Part shown: piece by piece, positions 16,420 to 24,634 of the stretch | How the letters are laid out: each line of letters opens with the position of its first letter | How positions within the stretch are numbered: position 1 is the first letter of the stretch | Origin: JAVBPR01 sp031549485 | Lineage (GTDB): Bacteria > Bacillota > Clostridia > Oscillospirales > Feifaniaceae | Direction: 5' to 3' | Assembly (NCBI GenBank): GCA_031549485.1 | Contig: JAVBPR010000013.1 | Span: 1 to 64,000 of the forward strand | DNA length: 64,000 nucleotides | Program-made: the position numbers and the translations under genes | Notes under the pieces: model-generated | The model's input: only the letters and a program-made list of their open reading frames with translations | The model's database searches: none | What the model was told of the DNA's origin: nothing

Positions 16420-18021
16420 ATGACCGAGAAAAAATATATCTTTGTTACCGGAGGCGTTGTTTCCGGGCTTGGAAAGGGAATTACGGCGGCCTCGATGGGC
16501 AGGCTGTTAAAAGCGCGCGGTCTAAAGGTCGTCGCCCAGAAACTTGATCCCTATATAAATGTCGATCCGGGAACAATGAACCCGCAGGAACACGGCGAGG
16601 TTTTCGTTACCGAGGACGGCGCCGAAACAGATCTTGATGTCGGGCACTACGAGAGATTTATCGATGAAAACCTCAATAAATTTTCGAATATAACATCGGG
16701 AAAAATCTATTGGAATGTTCTTAATAAAGAGCGCCAAGGGGCATATCCCGGCGAGACGGTTCAGGTCATTCCGCATATCACAAATGAAATAAAAAGATTT
16801 ATATACAGCGTCGGCGAAGAGAGCGATGCGGATATAATTATCAGTGAAATCGGCGGCACGGTCGGCGATATCGAAAGCCAGCCGTTTTTGGAAGCGGCAC
16901 GTCAAATTTCGCTCGAAGTCGGCAAACATAACAGCCTTTTTGTTCATGTTACCCTTGTTCCTTATGTCAGCGGAAGCAACGAGCAAAAAAGCAAGCCGAC
17001 GCAGCATTCGGTAAAAGAACTTCGCTCGCTCGGAATCAGCCCCGATATCATTGTTGCGAGATGTGATTTTCCGCTTGAGCGCAATGTAAAATCAAAAATT
17101 TCGCTGTTTTGTAACGTAAAAGAAGACTGCGTTTTGGAGAACCTCACCGTTCCGGTGCTTTATGAAGCTCCGATAAAACTTGAGGAGCAGAATTTTTCGG
17201 GTGTTGTCTGCCGCGAGCTTCGCATTGACTGTCCGAAGCCCGACCTTACCGAATGGCAGGATATGATAGCCAAAATTAACAAGCGCAACGGCACGGTACA
17301 AATTGCGATTGTCGGCAAATACGTTAAGCTGCATGATGCTTACCTATCTGTCGCTGAGGCGCTGTCCCATGCGGGTTATGAAAACGGCGTGTTTGTAAAA
17401 ATCAAGTGGGTTGACAGCGAAGAAATCGAGAAAAAAGGAGCGCAGGCGCTTCTTTCCGATTGTGACGGAATTGTCGTTCCCGGCGGATTCGGAATAAGGG
17501 GAGTCGAGGGAAAAATCGCAGCGGCAAAGTATGCAAGAGAAAATGATGTTCCGTACCTCGGCATCTGCCTTGGAATGCAGGTTGCGGTAATCGATTATGC
17601 GCGTAATGTCTGCGGTCTCGGCGGCGCGAATTCGACCGAACTTGATAAAGATACAAAAGATAATATTATTGACTTTATGCCGGGCCAGAGCGGTGAGATT
17701 CCGATAGGCGGAACCTTGCGTCTCGGCGCTTATCCGTGCAAAATTACTCCCGGAACCATGATGGAAAAAGCGTACGGCAAAACTATGATAGAGGAAAGGC
17801 ACCGGCACAGATACGAATTTAACAATAATTATCGTGATGCTATTTCGGGCGGAGGAATGATGATTTCCGGCCTTTCGCCCGACGAGCGGATTGTCGAATG
17901 CGTTGAGATTCCGAAAAACAGATTTTTTGTCGGCGTCCAGTTCCATCCGGAACTGAAAAGCCGGCCGAATCGTCCGCATCCATTGTTTATTAAACTTATC
18001 GAAGCGTCAAAACAAAAATAA
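16420..18021 (+). CDS. pyrG: CTP synthase (glutamine hydrolysing)
   Basis: PyrG aminates UTP to CTP. The 533-residue product has the N-terminal synthetase with the loop GGVVSGLGKGITAASMG and EIGGTVGDIES, and a complete C-terminal class I glutaminase: oxyanion GGFGIRG, nucleophile C383 in LGICLGMQ, and FHPE with the catalytic His-Glu pair. The intact triad contrasts with the broken one in guaA of this same window. It is the last gene of the purE-pyrG run and precedes a strong terminator. Confidence 0.95.
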   Translation: MTEKKYIFVTGGVVSGLGKGITAASMGRLLKARGLKVVAQKLDPYINVDPGTMNPQEHGEVFVTEDGAETDLDVGHYERFIDENLNKFSNITSGKIYWNVLNKERQGAYPGETVQVIPHITNEIKRFIYSVGEESDADIIISEIGGTVGDIESQPFLEAARQISLEVGKHNSLFVHVTLVPYVSGSNEQKSKPTQHSVKELRSLGISPDIIVARCDFPLERNVKSKISLFCNVKEDCVLENLTVPVLYEAPIKLEEQNFSGVVCRELRIDCPKPDLTEWQDMIAKINKRNGTVQIAIVGKYVKLHDAYLSVAEALSHAGYENGVFVKIKWVDSEEIEKKGAQALLSDCDGIVVPGGFGIRGVEGKIAAAKYARENDVPYLGICLGMQVAVIDYARNVCGLGGANSTELDKDTKDNIIDFMPGQSGEIPIGGTLRLGAYPCKITPGTMMEKAYGKTMIEERHRHRYEFNNNYRDAISGGGMMISGLSPDERIVECVEIPKNRFFVGVQFHPELKSRPNRPHPLFIKLIEASKQK

Positions 18022-18026
18022 AAACA

Positions 18027-18059
18027 ATAATCCCCCGGGCAAAACCCGGGGGATTATTA
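18027..18059. terminator. Strong bidirectional terminator
   Basis: AATAATCCCCCGGG and CCCGGGGGATTATT form a perfect 14-bp stem with a CAAAA loop between the convergent pyrG and SDR genes. Confidence 0.85.
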
Positions 18060-18100
18060 TATGCAAAACCCGCTGAAGAGGTTACATTATTTTAGAAAAA

Positions 18101-18799
18101 TCAGATAACCATTCCGCCGTTCGGGCTGATTACTTGACCGGTAATAAAATCCGCGTTTTTCGATGCAAGAAATAGAGTAAGGCTGGCAATCTCCTCGGGG
18201 GTGCCTATACGCCCGAGCGGCGTTTCGGCAATAAGGGCGTTTAGGTCGCTTTCGGATAGGGTTAGCATATCGGTTTTTACAGCTCCGGGGGCAATGGCGT
18301 TGACCGTAATTCCCGAAGGCGCGGCCTCTTTTGCGAGAGCTTTTGTAAAGCCAATGAGCCCTGCTTTGGCGGCGGAATAGACTACTTCGCAGGAAGCACC
18401 GCAAATTCCCCACATTGAAGAAATGTTTATTATTTTTCCGCTTTTTTGCATTATCATAGCGGGAAGCGCGGCTTTTGCGCAGTAAATTGCCGAAAGAAGA
18501 TTTGTTTCGATGTTTACGATAATTTCCTCATCGCCGCAATCGGTGAAAAGTTTCTGCAAAGGTGCGCCGGCATTGTTGATCAAAATATCAACGCTTCCAA
18601 TTTCGGAAAACATTTTTGCAACCGCCACAGGATTTGAAACATCGCATTGATAAGTAAGGCAAGAAAGTTCGGCAGCAAGAGCCTGCGCTTTTTCATGGCT
18701 TTTGTTGTAGTTAATTATAACATCATATTCTTTTGAAAATGCTTTGCAAATAGCGGCGCCGATACCTCCCGCGCCTCCCGTAACTAAAACTTTTTTCAT
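18101..18799 (-). CDS. Short-chain dehydrogenase/reductase (FabG-like)
   Basis: The 232-residue classical SDR has TGGAGGIG at 7-14 for the dinucleotide, DILINNAG near 70, the catalytic Ser in INISSMWG, and YSAAKAG carrying the catalytic Tyr and Lys. It is close to 3-oxoacyl-ACP reductase in size, but there is no fatty-acid synthesis gene nearby, so the substrate is open. The absence of the usual first-helix Arg leaves the NADH/NADPH preference unclear. GAGGG lies 5 nt before the ATG. Confidence 0.8.
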   Translation of the reverse strand: MKKVLVTGGAGGIGAAICKAFSKEYDVIINYNKSHEKAQALAAELSCLTYQCDVSNPVAVAKMFSEIGSVDILINNAGAPLQKLFTDCGDEEIIVNIETNLLSAIYCAKAALPAMIMQKSGKIINISSMWGICGASCEVVYSAAKAGLIGFTKALAKEAAPSGITVNAIAPGAVKTDMLTLSESDLNALIAETPLGRIGTPEEIASLTLFLASKNADFITGQVISPNGGMVI

Positions 18800-18867
18800 T
18801 TTTCCCTCTTAAATCAAAATGCCAAAAAGTCATGGCATTTATTTTGCTATCATGTTTTTCATACTTT

Positions 18868-19407
18868 TTATAAAGCGCTGCCTTTTTTGGGGACAAAAAG
18901 CCTCGACATATCAGCACCTTCGAGCTCGAGCAACTTTATTTTTGTATTTATACCGCCCGCGTAACCTGTTAGACTGCCGTTCCCGCCTACAACCCGGTGG
19001 CAGGGAATAATAATAGAAATGGGATTGTGCCCGACAGCACCGCCCACCGCCTGAGGTGACATGCCGGATTTTCCCGATTTTTTGGCTATCTTTTTTGCGA
19101 TTTCGCCATAGGCTATAACCTCGCCATAAGGAATCTCGCATAAAATCTGCCATACTTCGCGGCGGAAATCACTCCCGATAGGTGCAAGGGAAAGTTCCGA
19201 GACTTCGGGTTTTTGCCCCGCAAAATATCGGTCCAGCCATTTTTTTGCGGCAGAGAAAATCGGCAAGCCGCCCTTATCGGTCATCGCTTCTGAAATACTG
19301 CCGCCGTGATATTTTTGCCCCTTTATCCAAAGCCCGACAAGGCTTTCGCCGTCAGAGGCAAGGGTGATAATGCCTACGGGAGAAGAATAGGTTGTCTTAA
19401 AATACAT
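18868..19407 (-). CDS. ogt: Methylated-DNA-[protein]-cysteine S-methyltransferase
   Basis: Ogt repairs O6-methylguanine by moving the alkyl group to its own Cys. The 179-residue product has an N-terminal ribonuclease-like part and the C-terminal active domain with the winged helix (VWQILCEIPYGEVIAYG) and the acceptor motif IIPCHRVVGGNGSLTGYAGG. TAGGAGG precedes the ATG. It runs upstream of the SDR gene on the same strand with 68 bp between, with no terminator seen there, so the two may be co-transcribed. Confidence 0.93.
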   Translation of the reverse strand: MYFKTTYSSPVGIITLASDGESLVGLWIKGQKYHGGSISEAMTDKGGLPIFSAAKKWLDRYFAGQKPEVSELSLAPIGSDFRREVWQILCEIPYGEVIAYGEIAKKIAKKSGKSGMSPQAVGGAVGHNPISIIIPCHRVVGGNGSLTGYAGGINTKIKLLELEGADMSRLFVPKKGSAL

Positions 19408-19469
19408 TTTTTCCTCCTACCGCCGGGAAAACCTTCGGCAGAAATTATTTTTTTATCATTATAACATAT

Positions 19470-19504
19470 AAAAACAAAACGCACCTTCGAAAAATTCGAG
19501 GTGC
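19470..19504 (-). terminator. Intrinsic terminator (minus strand)
   Basis: GCACC/GGTGC and TCGAA/TTCGA form a bulged stem (19481-19504); on the minus strand it is followed by GTTTTGTTTTT. It lies between the GNAT gene and ogt, a second stop after the terminator at 19574-19610. Confidence 0.6.
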
Positions 19505-19573
19505 ATTTATAATTTTTATCAACAATTTTACCCCGAATAGCCATGAATCAACTTGTTTGGCAAGAAACACGAA

Positions 19574-19610
19574 AACAAAAAACGCCTATTTCTATAGAAA
19601 TAGACGTTTT
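19574..19610 (-). terminator. Intrinsic terminator of the GNAT gene
   Basis: AAAACG-x-CTATTTC (19579-19592) pairs with GAAATAG-x-CGTTTT (19597-19610) with one mismatch; the minus strand continues TTTTTTGTTTT. It follows the GNAT stop by 45 bp. Confidence 0.75.
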
Positions 19611-19655
19611 AGAGCTGGAAGAATATTACAAAAAAGATAAAGCCACCACTAATGC

Positions 19656-20168
19656 TTATTTTGTTCGGCTGTAAAGTAAGTGTATCATTTCTTTCCCTTT
19701 ATAATTTTTAACGAACTCTTTTTTTATTGCCATACCGAGCTTTTCAGCAACCTTGCGAGATGACAAATTTTCAGGTCTGATTTGTGCCGTGACTTCATTT
19801 AATTTTAATGTTTCAAACGCATACTTAACACAAGCCAATGCGCTTTCAAGTGCATAACCCTTGTTCCAGTAGTTTTTGTTGTAGATGTAGCCAACACCTG
19901 TATATTTTTCATTGTCCGCTTGTTCGGAAATTAAACCGGTAACGCCAATAAAATCGTTTGTATCTTTTTTTATAACAGCCCAATAGCTATATCCATCTCG
20001 GTCATATCTCATGATACATTCATCAATCCATTCAGACACTTCTTGATTTGAAAAGGCATGTTCCCACGCATACATAACTTCAATATCTTGTAAAATTGTA
20101 CATAGAGATTTATAATCGTCAGCTTGTATTTTTCTCAAATACAAACGGTCCGTGTCCAAAATCGTCAT
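19656..20168 (-). CDS. GNAT family N-acetyltransferase (RimJ/RimL type)
   Basis: The 170-residue product looks like the Acetyltransf_3 group that acetylates protein N-termini or small amines. It starts with ILDTDRLYLRKIQADDY, has the central YIYNKNYWNKGYALES strand-loop-helix that holds the acetyl-CoA pyrophosphate, and VRPENLSSRKVAEKLGM-like motif B as IRPENLSSRKVAEKLGM. ATG 20168 has GGTGAGGA just upstream; the in-frame extension to 20345 runs across tRNA-Gln and is not real. The gene is visibly more AT-rich than the purine genes, so recent acquisition is possible. Confidence 0.8.
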   Translation of the reverse strand: MTILDTDRLYLRKIQADDYKSLCTILQDIEVMYAWEHAFSNQEVSEWIDECIMRYDRDGYSYWAVIKKDTNDFIGVTGLISEQADNEKYTGVGYIYNKNYWNKGYALESALACVKYAFETLKLNEVTAQIRPENLSSRKVAEKLGMAIKKEFVKNYKGKEMIHLLYSRTK

Positions 20169-20214
20169 ATTGTCCTCACCATAAAATATAAATACTGTGC
20201 GCGCTTTAATTATA

Positions 20215-20259
20215 ACAAAAACTTGCCGATAAAGCGATTTCGGCTTTTTCGGCAAGTTT
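20215..20259 (-). terminator. Terminator of tRNA-Gln
   Basis: AACTTGCCGA and TCGGCAAGTT form a 10-bp stem with a 19-nt loop on the minus strand, followed by TTTTTGTT, starting 6 nt after the tRNA 3' end. Confidence 0.7.
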
Positions 20260-20264
20260 CGACA

Positions 20265-20338
20265 TGGTTGCGGAACTAGGATTCGAACCCAGACAAACAG
20301 AGTCAGAGTCTGTCGTGCTACCTTTACACAATTCCGCA
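20265..20338 (-). tRNA. tRNA-Gln (anticodon CTG)
   Basis: The minus strand folds as a full cloverleaf: acceptor TGCGGAA/TTCCGCA, anticodon stem ACAGA/TCTGT with loop CTCTGAC (anticodon CTG, reads CAG), T arm CTGGG-TTCGAAT-CCTAG, discriminator A, and an encoded CCA end. Confidence 0.95.
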
Positions 20339-20453
20339 GCAACAAAAATAATTATACTATTTTTATAAAAATAGTCAAGCAAAAAATCTATTCATGGGAA
20401 TTTCTTTATGATATAATTTGTAAATAAAGAAAGCGGCCGGAGGAAAGGGAACT

Positions 20454-20993
20454 ATGAGCAAAAAGAATTTTGCAAACGCCATTTTCGGGTTTAAAAAAAC
20501 TGAAGTTTTCGAATATATTTCCGATTTTAACAGCGAGGCCGAAAGCAAAATCGGGCAAAAAAACGCGGAGATAAAAGAGCTGAAAAAACTTTCGGACAGC
20601 CTTTTTGCCGAAAAAGAAGAGCTGTGCGCGGAAATCTGTAAGATGGAAGAGGAGCTTTCGGAATTTTCGGCGATGAAAGAAGAATTTGTTGCGCTTAAAG
20701 AAGAACTTGCCGCACTTTCGGAAGAGCTTGAAACTGCCAAAGCAAGCCTTCAAAAACAAGATAACGCAGAGTCTGCAAGTAATAAGAAAGATTTAGCGGA
20801 AACAGCATCCAAAAAGGCGGAAGAAATAAAAGCCGTTGCTATCGCAAAAATTAAGGCAAAAGAACCTGAACTCCGCAAAGTGGCGGCGGCAAAACGCGCG
20901 CCCGCGCAAGGCGAAATGCTGGAAAACCTAAAAAAGCTATTTAATAATTTGCAGCTGAAGATGAAAGCCGCGCTTGAAGAGAATTTGCGGTAG
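20454..20993 (+). CDS. DivIVA-like coiled-coil protein
   Basis: The 179-residue protein has an N-terminal DivIVA-type segment (FGFKKTEVFEYISDFN) followed by a long Glu/Lys heptad coiled coil (about 25-100) and an Ala/Lys-rich helical tail. Such proteins bind curved membrane or the septum, or act as division scaffolds. The N-terminal domain is short, so this could also be a general coiled-coil protein. GGAGGAAAGGGA precedes the ATG. It stands alone, 50 bp before the fumarase-type gene and on the same strand. Confidence 0.6.
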   Translation: MSKKNFANAIFGFKKTEVFEYISDFNSEAESKIGQKNAEIKELKKLSDSLFAEKEELCAEICKMEEELSEFSAMKEEFVALKEELAALSEELETAKASLQKQDNAESASNKKDLAETASKKAEEIKAVAIAKIKAKEPELRKVAAAKRAPAQGEMLENLKKLFNNLQLKMKAALEENLR

Positions 20994-21042
20994 CAATTTT
21001 GGGACGCTTTGGAATAGAGCGGGTTAGGAAAAGTTTTTTTAA

Positions 21043-21576
21043 ATGAAGATAAATATTGAAAATCTCGCGCCTGCGGTAATTCCGGTAGGGGAAGAAGTTT
21101 TGCTTTCCGGAACGGTTTATACAGCAAGGGACGCGGCCCACAAAAAAATATTCGAACTTCTCGAAAAAGGGGAGGCGCTGCCCTTTGAAATTAAAGGCGC
21201 ATGCATCTACTATGCGGGACCGACCGCCGCCGCGCCGGGCAGGATATGCGGCTCTTTCGGACCGACAACTTCGGGAAGAATGGATCCATACACTCCGAGG
21301 CTTCTTGATTTGGGGCTTGCCGCGATGGTCGGCAAGGGCGAGCGCTCGGCTGAAGTTATTGAGGCGATGAAACGCGCGGGCGCGTATTATTTTTGCGCAA
21401 TAGGTGGCGCGGGAGCGCTTGCGGCAAGATGTATCACCTCGCTTGAAGTTATCGCTTTCCCGGAGCTCGGACCGGAATCGGTTAAAAAACTGACCTTTGA
21501 GAATTTTCCGGTGATATGCGCGGTCGACAGCGAGGGGAACAATATTTTTGCAAGAGATAAAGCGGAGAATCTATGA
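21043..21576 (+). CDS. Class I fumarate hydratase / tartrate dehydratase beta-type subunit
   Basis: The 177-residue product matches the C-terminal (beta) subunit of two-subunit iron-sulfur fumarases. It has SGTVYTARDAAH near 25, IYYAGPTAAAPGR, and GSFGPTTSGRMDPYTPRLLDLG, which contributes substrate-binding residues, then AIGGAGALAARC. The [4Fe-4S] cluster sits on the alpha subunit, and no alpha gene lies next to this one: its 5' neighbour is a coiled-coil protein. It therefore needs an alpha subunit encoded elsewhere. The next gene starts inside its stop (ATGA). The ribosome site is weak (AGGAAAAG). Confidence 0.85.
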   Translation: MKINIENLAPAVIPVGEEVLLSGTVYTARDAAHKKIFELLEKGEALPFEIKGACIYYAGPTAAAPGRICGSFGPTTSGRMDPYTPRLLDLGLAAMVGKGERSAEVIEAMKRAGAYYFCAIGGAGALAARCITSLEVIAFPELGPESVKKLTFENFPVICAVDSEGNNIFARDKAENL

Positions 21577-22724
21577 AAGTTTTGATTTTATCATGTAACA
21601 CAGGCGGCGGCCACAATTCCGCCGGAAATGCTATAAGAGGGGAGCTGCAAACAAGAGGCCACTCGGTTGAAATGCGCGACAGCCTTGAGTTTGCAGGTGC
21701 GGAAATATCGAAAAAGCTATGCGCTGCGTATGTTTCGATGACAACTAAAGCGCCGCATGTTTTCGAATTTCTTTATAAAGCCGGCTGCCTGATAAGCACA
21801 AAAAAACTCAAATCGCCGGTTTACGGACTAAATACATTATATAAAAATAAGATTTTTGATTATGTAGTTTCAAATGGATTTGAAATGGTTGTCATGCCGC
21901 ATATTTTCCCTGCTCAAACCCTTACTTCTCTAAGGAAAAAACTCGGCGGAGTAAAAACGCTTGGCATAGCGACCGATTATACCCTTAGCCCTTTTTGGGA
22001 GGAGACCGAGCTTGACGCTTATATCGTTCCGCATAGGGATATAAAAGAAGATTACATAAAAAAAGGCGTTCCCGCCGAAAAGGTTTTTCCGCTTGGGATA
22101 CCCGTTTCTACCGCCTTTTCTATGCGCAACAACAAACTTGAAATGCGAAAAAAACTCGGGCTTTCGGAAAACAAAAAAATCGTTTTGATAATGACGGGAA
22201 GTATGGGATTCGGCAACGCCGGAAAACTGACCGACCTTTTATATAAAAAATATGGGGATAAAATCGATATAATAGTTTTAGGCGGAAGCAACGAAAAACT
22301 GAAAAATTCTATTCGCCTGCGGCATGCGGGACACAGCAACGTTATAGTAAAGGATTTCACCGATAAGGTCAGTTTTTATATGGATGCTTGCGATGTCGTG
22401 CTTACAAAACCGGGCGGCCTTTCGAGCACCGAGGCGGCGGCAAAGCGGGTGCCCCTTATCCTGACAAAGCCGATTCCGGGTTGTGAAACGCTTAATTCGA
22501 GATTTTATAAAAAATACGGCCTTGCCGAAATCGCCGGAAATGTTGCAAAAGAGCTTGAAAAAGTCTCGCTCCTGCTCGGGGACGAAAGCGCGGTCAAAAA
22601 AATGGAAGAAAATCAGAGAAACGAGATAAATGCTTTTGCGGCATCTGATATTTGCGACCTGATTGAAAATATGTATATGAAAAAGGAAAGTGTGGTTATA
22701 GGAAATTCCGGCTGGCTGTTTTAG
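21573..22724 (+). CDS. Processive diacylglycerol glycosyltransferase-like (GT28, MGDG synthase type)
   Basis: The 383-residue GT-B enzyme has the N-terminal CNTGGGHNSAGNAI loop typical of MGDG synthase/UgtP proteins and a C-terminal nucleotide-sugar domain with LIMTGSMGFGNAG and the donor motif VLTKPGGLSSTEAAAKRVP. Relatives add glucose or galactose to diacylglycerol to make membrane glycolipids and lipoteichoic acid anchors. It overlaps the fumarase-type gene and is followed 8 bp later by a PlsY-like acyltransferase, which suits a lipid-synthesis pair. Confidence 0.8.
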   Translation: MKVLILSCNTGGGHNSAGNAIRGELQTRGHSVEMRDSLEFAGAEISKKLCAAYVSMTTKAPHVFEFLYKAGCLISTKKLKSPVYGLNTLYKNKIFDYVVSNGFEMVVMPHIFPAQTLTSLRKKLGGVKTLGIATDYTLSPFWEETELDAYIVPHRDIKEDYIKKGVPAEKVFPLGIPVSTAFSMRNNKLEMRKKLGLSENKKIVLIMTGSMGFGNAGKLTDLLYKKYGDKIDIIVLGGSNEKLKNSIRLRHAGHSNVIVKDFTDKVSFYMDACDVVLTKPGGLSSTEAAAKRVPLILTKPIPGCETLNSRFYKKYGLAEIAGNVAKELEKVSLLLGDESAVKKMEENQRNEINAFAASDICDLIENMYMKKESVVIGNSGWLF

Positions 22725-22732
22725 GAGGCATG

Positions 22733-23344
22733 ATGAACTATTTTTTGTTTATTCTCTTCGGTTTGCTTTCGGGCTCGATAATGTTCGGAAGAATTTTTTC
22801 GGCGAAACTCGGCGTTGACATTGTTTCTGAAAGCGACGATCATAATCCCGGCACCGCGAATGTTTATAAAATACTCGGGTTTAAGTATGCGGCATCTTGC
22901 CTTGTGTGCGACATATTAAAAGGTTTTATCCCGGTATTTTTCGCTTCAAAACTTCTTGACACCGAAAATCTTTTTTTCTCGGCTGTCATCGTTTCCCCGA
23001 TTGTCGGAAGCGCGTTTTCGATATTTTTGAAGTTTCACGGGGCAAAATCAATCGCGGTGGCGTATGGTACTCTTATCGGAATTTCGGATATAACTATTTT
23101 GCCGTTTTGCCTTATGGTGCTATGTGTTTTGTTTTTTGCCGCGGTTGTTGTTGTCGAGCCGAATTCGCTTAAGATAATTTTAAGTTCGATTATATTTGCA
23201 GCCGCTTGCGGAATTAATATCGAAACTGTAAGCATTAAATTTGCATGTTTCATTATCTCGGGAATTTTGATATTCACCCATATCAGGGGATATAACAAAA
23301 AACCATTCAAAATAAGTTTATTTGGAATAAGAAAAGCCGCTTAA
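22733..23344 (+). CDS. Divergent PlsY-like membrane protein
   Basis: The roughly 203-residue protein has five or six hydrophobic segments and the order of motifs of PlsY, the acyl-phosphate:glycerol-3-phosphate acyltransferase: GSIMFGRI, then DDHNPGTANV, then FLKFHGAKSIAVAYG. The third motif normally reads Phe-x-Gly-Gly-Lys-Gly; here it is HGAKSIA, so two Gly are lost. Activity may be altered. ATG 22733 is 4 nt from AGGAGG (ATG 22730 is only 1 nt away). The stop is within the following terminator stem. Confidence 0.6.
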   Translation: MNYFLFILFGLLSGSIMFGRIFSAKLGVDIVSESDDHNPGTANVYKILGFKYAASCLVCDILKGFIPVFFASKLLDTENLFFSAVIVSPIVGSAFSIFLKFHGAKSIAVAYGTLIGISDITILPFCLMVLCVLFFAAVVVVEPNSLKIILSSIIFAAACGINIETVSIKFACFIISGILIFTHIRGYNKKPFKISLFGIRKAA

Positions 23345-23360
23345 AAAGCGGCTTTTCTTT
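23331..23360. terminator. Bidirectional terminator
   Basis: GAAAAGCCGC (23331-23340) and GCGGCTTTTC (23348-23357) form a 10-bp stem followed by TTT. It serves the PlsY-like gene and the convergent sigK. Confidence 0.8.
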
Positions 23361-23367
23361 ATGTAGT

Positions 23368-24048
23368 TTATTTGAAAGCGCTTTTGAGCTTTTGCAGAGC
23401 TTTTTTTTCGATTCGCGACACGTAGGAGCGGGAGATATTTAAAAGAATTGCCGCTTCGCGCTGGGCAAGCGGCTTGTTTCCGCTTAAACCATATCGCATA
23501 ACAATGATTTTTCGCTCTCGCTCGGTCAGAACGAGATCGATGTATTCGTAAAGTTTTTCAACCTTGATTTTAAACTCCACGTCGTCGATAAGGCAATCGT
23601 CACAGCTCAAAATATCGATAAGCGAAAGGCTGTTGCCGTCTTTGTCCGAGTCAATTTCTTTATTAAGCGAAACATCACCGGAGTTCTTTTTGATATTTCT
23701 AAAGTGCATCAAAATCTCATTTTCTATGCATTTTGAGGCATATGTGGCAAGTTTTACGCCTTTGTTATAGTCAAAGCTGTTTATCGCCTTAATAAGCCCG
23801 ATCGTGCCTATAGAAATCAAATCCTCGTGGTCGTTTGCGCCGTAATATTTTTTGATAATATGGGCGACAAGACGAAGATTTCGCTCTATAAGTATATTTT
23901 TCGCATATTTGTCGCCGTTTGCGGCAAGAGCGAGATATTTTGCCTCTTCCTCTTTCGAAAGCGGCTTTGGGAAGCTGCCAGTTCCCGAAATATAGAGCAA
24001 AAGAAAAAGAATATTAAGAAGGGAAAAACCGGTCAAAGCAAGCAACAT
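23368..24048 (-). CDS. sigK: RNA polymerase sporulation sigma factor, SigK type (uninterrupted)
   Basis: SigK directs late mother-cell transcription in spore formers. From ATG 24048 (GGAG 6 nt upstream) the product has 226 residues: a hydrophobic pro-sequence (about 1-22) followed by GSFPKPLSKEEE, region 2 with DLISIGTIGLIKAINSFD and TYASKCIENEILMH, and region 4 ending SRSYVSRIEKKALQKL. These match Bacillus SigK closely, including the pro-peptide removed by SpoIVFB. The gene is intact, with no skin-element break. A longer frame from TTG 24105 has no ribosome site. An upstream same-strand BofC-like gene strengthens the sporulation context. Confidence 0.9.
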   Translation of the reverse strand: MLLALTGFSLLNILFLLLYISGTGSFPKPLSKEEEAKYLALAANGDKYAKNILIERNLRLVAHIIKKYYGANDHEDLISIGTIGLIKAINSFDYNKGVKLATYASKCIENEILMHFRNIKKNSGDVSLNKEIDSDKDGNSLSLIDILSCDDCLIDDVEFKIKVEKLYEYIDLVLTERERKIIVMRYGLSGNKPLAQREAAILLNISRSYVSRIEKKALQKLKSAFK

Positions 24049-24123
24049 ATATAGCTCCGAACTGATAAAATCAGCCGCCGCGTTTGAAGGCTTCGGCGCA
24101 GCCAAAATAAAAGATATATTGAC

Positions 24124-24152
24124 AATATATGCGCTTCTTATTAATTATTTGA
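24124..24152 (-). promoter_or_regulatory. Candidate SigE-type promoter of sigK
   Basis: On the minus strand TCAAATA, a 14-bp spacer and CATATATT (24124-24131) resemble the mother-cell SigE consensus (-35 near TCATATT, -10 near CATACAAT). It lies about 76 nt before the sigK start, as expected since sigK is SigE-dependent in bacilli. Confidence 0.4.
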
Positions 24153-24154
24153 CT

Positions 24155-24508
24155 TTAACTGATATAATCTTCGACAAGTTTTATCATATTGTCGGCGCCC
24201 TTGATTTTTATTCCGTCGATAAGTTTCTGCCGCGCGTCTTTAGGCAGCGTTGAAATATCAATAGGTTCGCGGATAACTTCTGTGCCGTCCTGTATTGTTA
24301 CGACAAGCGAAAAATCATTATAAAAAATCCGAAATTCTTTTTCTGCCACCTGATTTTCGATATAATCGACGACATCCTCTTTGGGAGCGGAGGCGGTATG
24401 CTCGGGCTCGGGAGCCGGCTGGTCGTTTTGGTGTACGGGCGGATTAAAGCCGATTAAGGCCGAAAAAACAACGGCAAAAACGGCTGTAACTATTATTTTT
24501 GTTCGCAT
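24155..24508 (-). CDS. Secreted/membrane protein with BofC C-terminal-like domain
   Basis: The 117-residue protein has an N-terminal signal or anchor (about 5-22), a Pro/Glu linker and a small domain. The ending IDISTLPKDARQKLIDGIKI plus LVEDYIS matches the pattern of the BofC C-terminal domain (LP-x-x-x-R-x-x-L-x-x-GI ... LLEDY). In B. subtilis BofC restrains SpoIVB in the signalling path that triggers pro-SigK processing. Here the gene lies directly upstream of sigK on the same strand, a suggestive pairing. BofC-C-like domains also occur in unrelated clostridial surface proteins, so the role is inference. Confidence 0.6.
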   Translation of the reverse strand: MRTKIIVTAVFAVVFSALIGFNPPVHQNDQPAPEPEHTASAPKEDVVDYIENQVAEKEFRIFYNDFSLVVTIQDGTEVIREPIDISTLPKDARQKLIDGIKIKGADNMIKLVEDYIS

Positions 24509-24558
24509 ATTTGCCCCCTTTACAGGGCTATTGTTTACAAATTTATCATAAAAATACG

Positions 24559-24587
24559 TTTAAATTCGCAAATTGCTGTGCTATAAT
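24559..24587 (+). promoter_or_regulatory. Extended -10 promoter of the PBP gene
   Basis: TTTAAA (24559-24564), 17 bp, then TATAAT (24582-24587) preceded by TGC, an extended -10. The ribosome site follows 21 nt later. Confidence 0.6.
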
Positions 24588-24634
24588 GACATAATAATGG
24601 CATCAAGCAGGAGGTGATATCCCTGGAAAGAAAT

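Noticed and set aside
19543..19674. A 43-codon plus-strand frame beginning MNQLVWQETRK
   Set aside because: It spans the intrinsic terminator and the 3' end of the GNAT gene and has no ribosome site; the apparent coding look comes from the hairpin.
20169..20345. N-terminal extension of the GNAT frame
   Set aside because: It runs through tRNA-Gln and its terminator; the ATG at 20168 has a good ribosome site and starts with family sequence.
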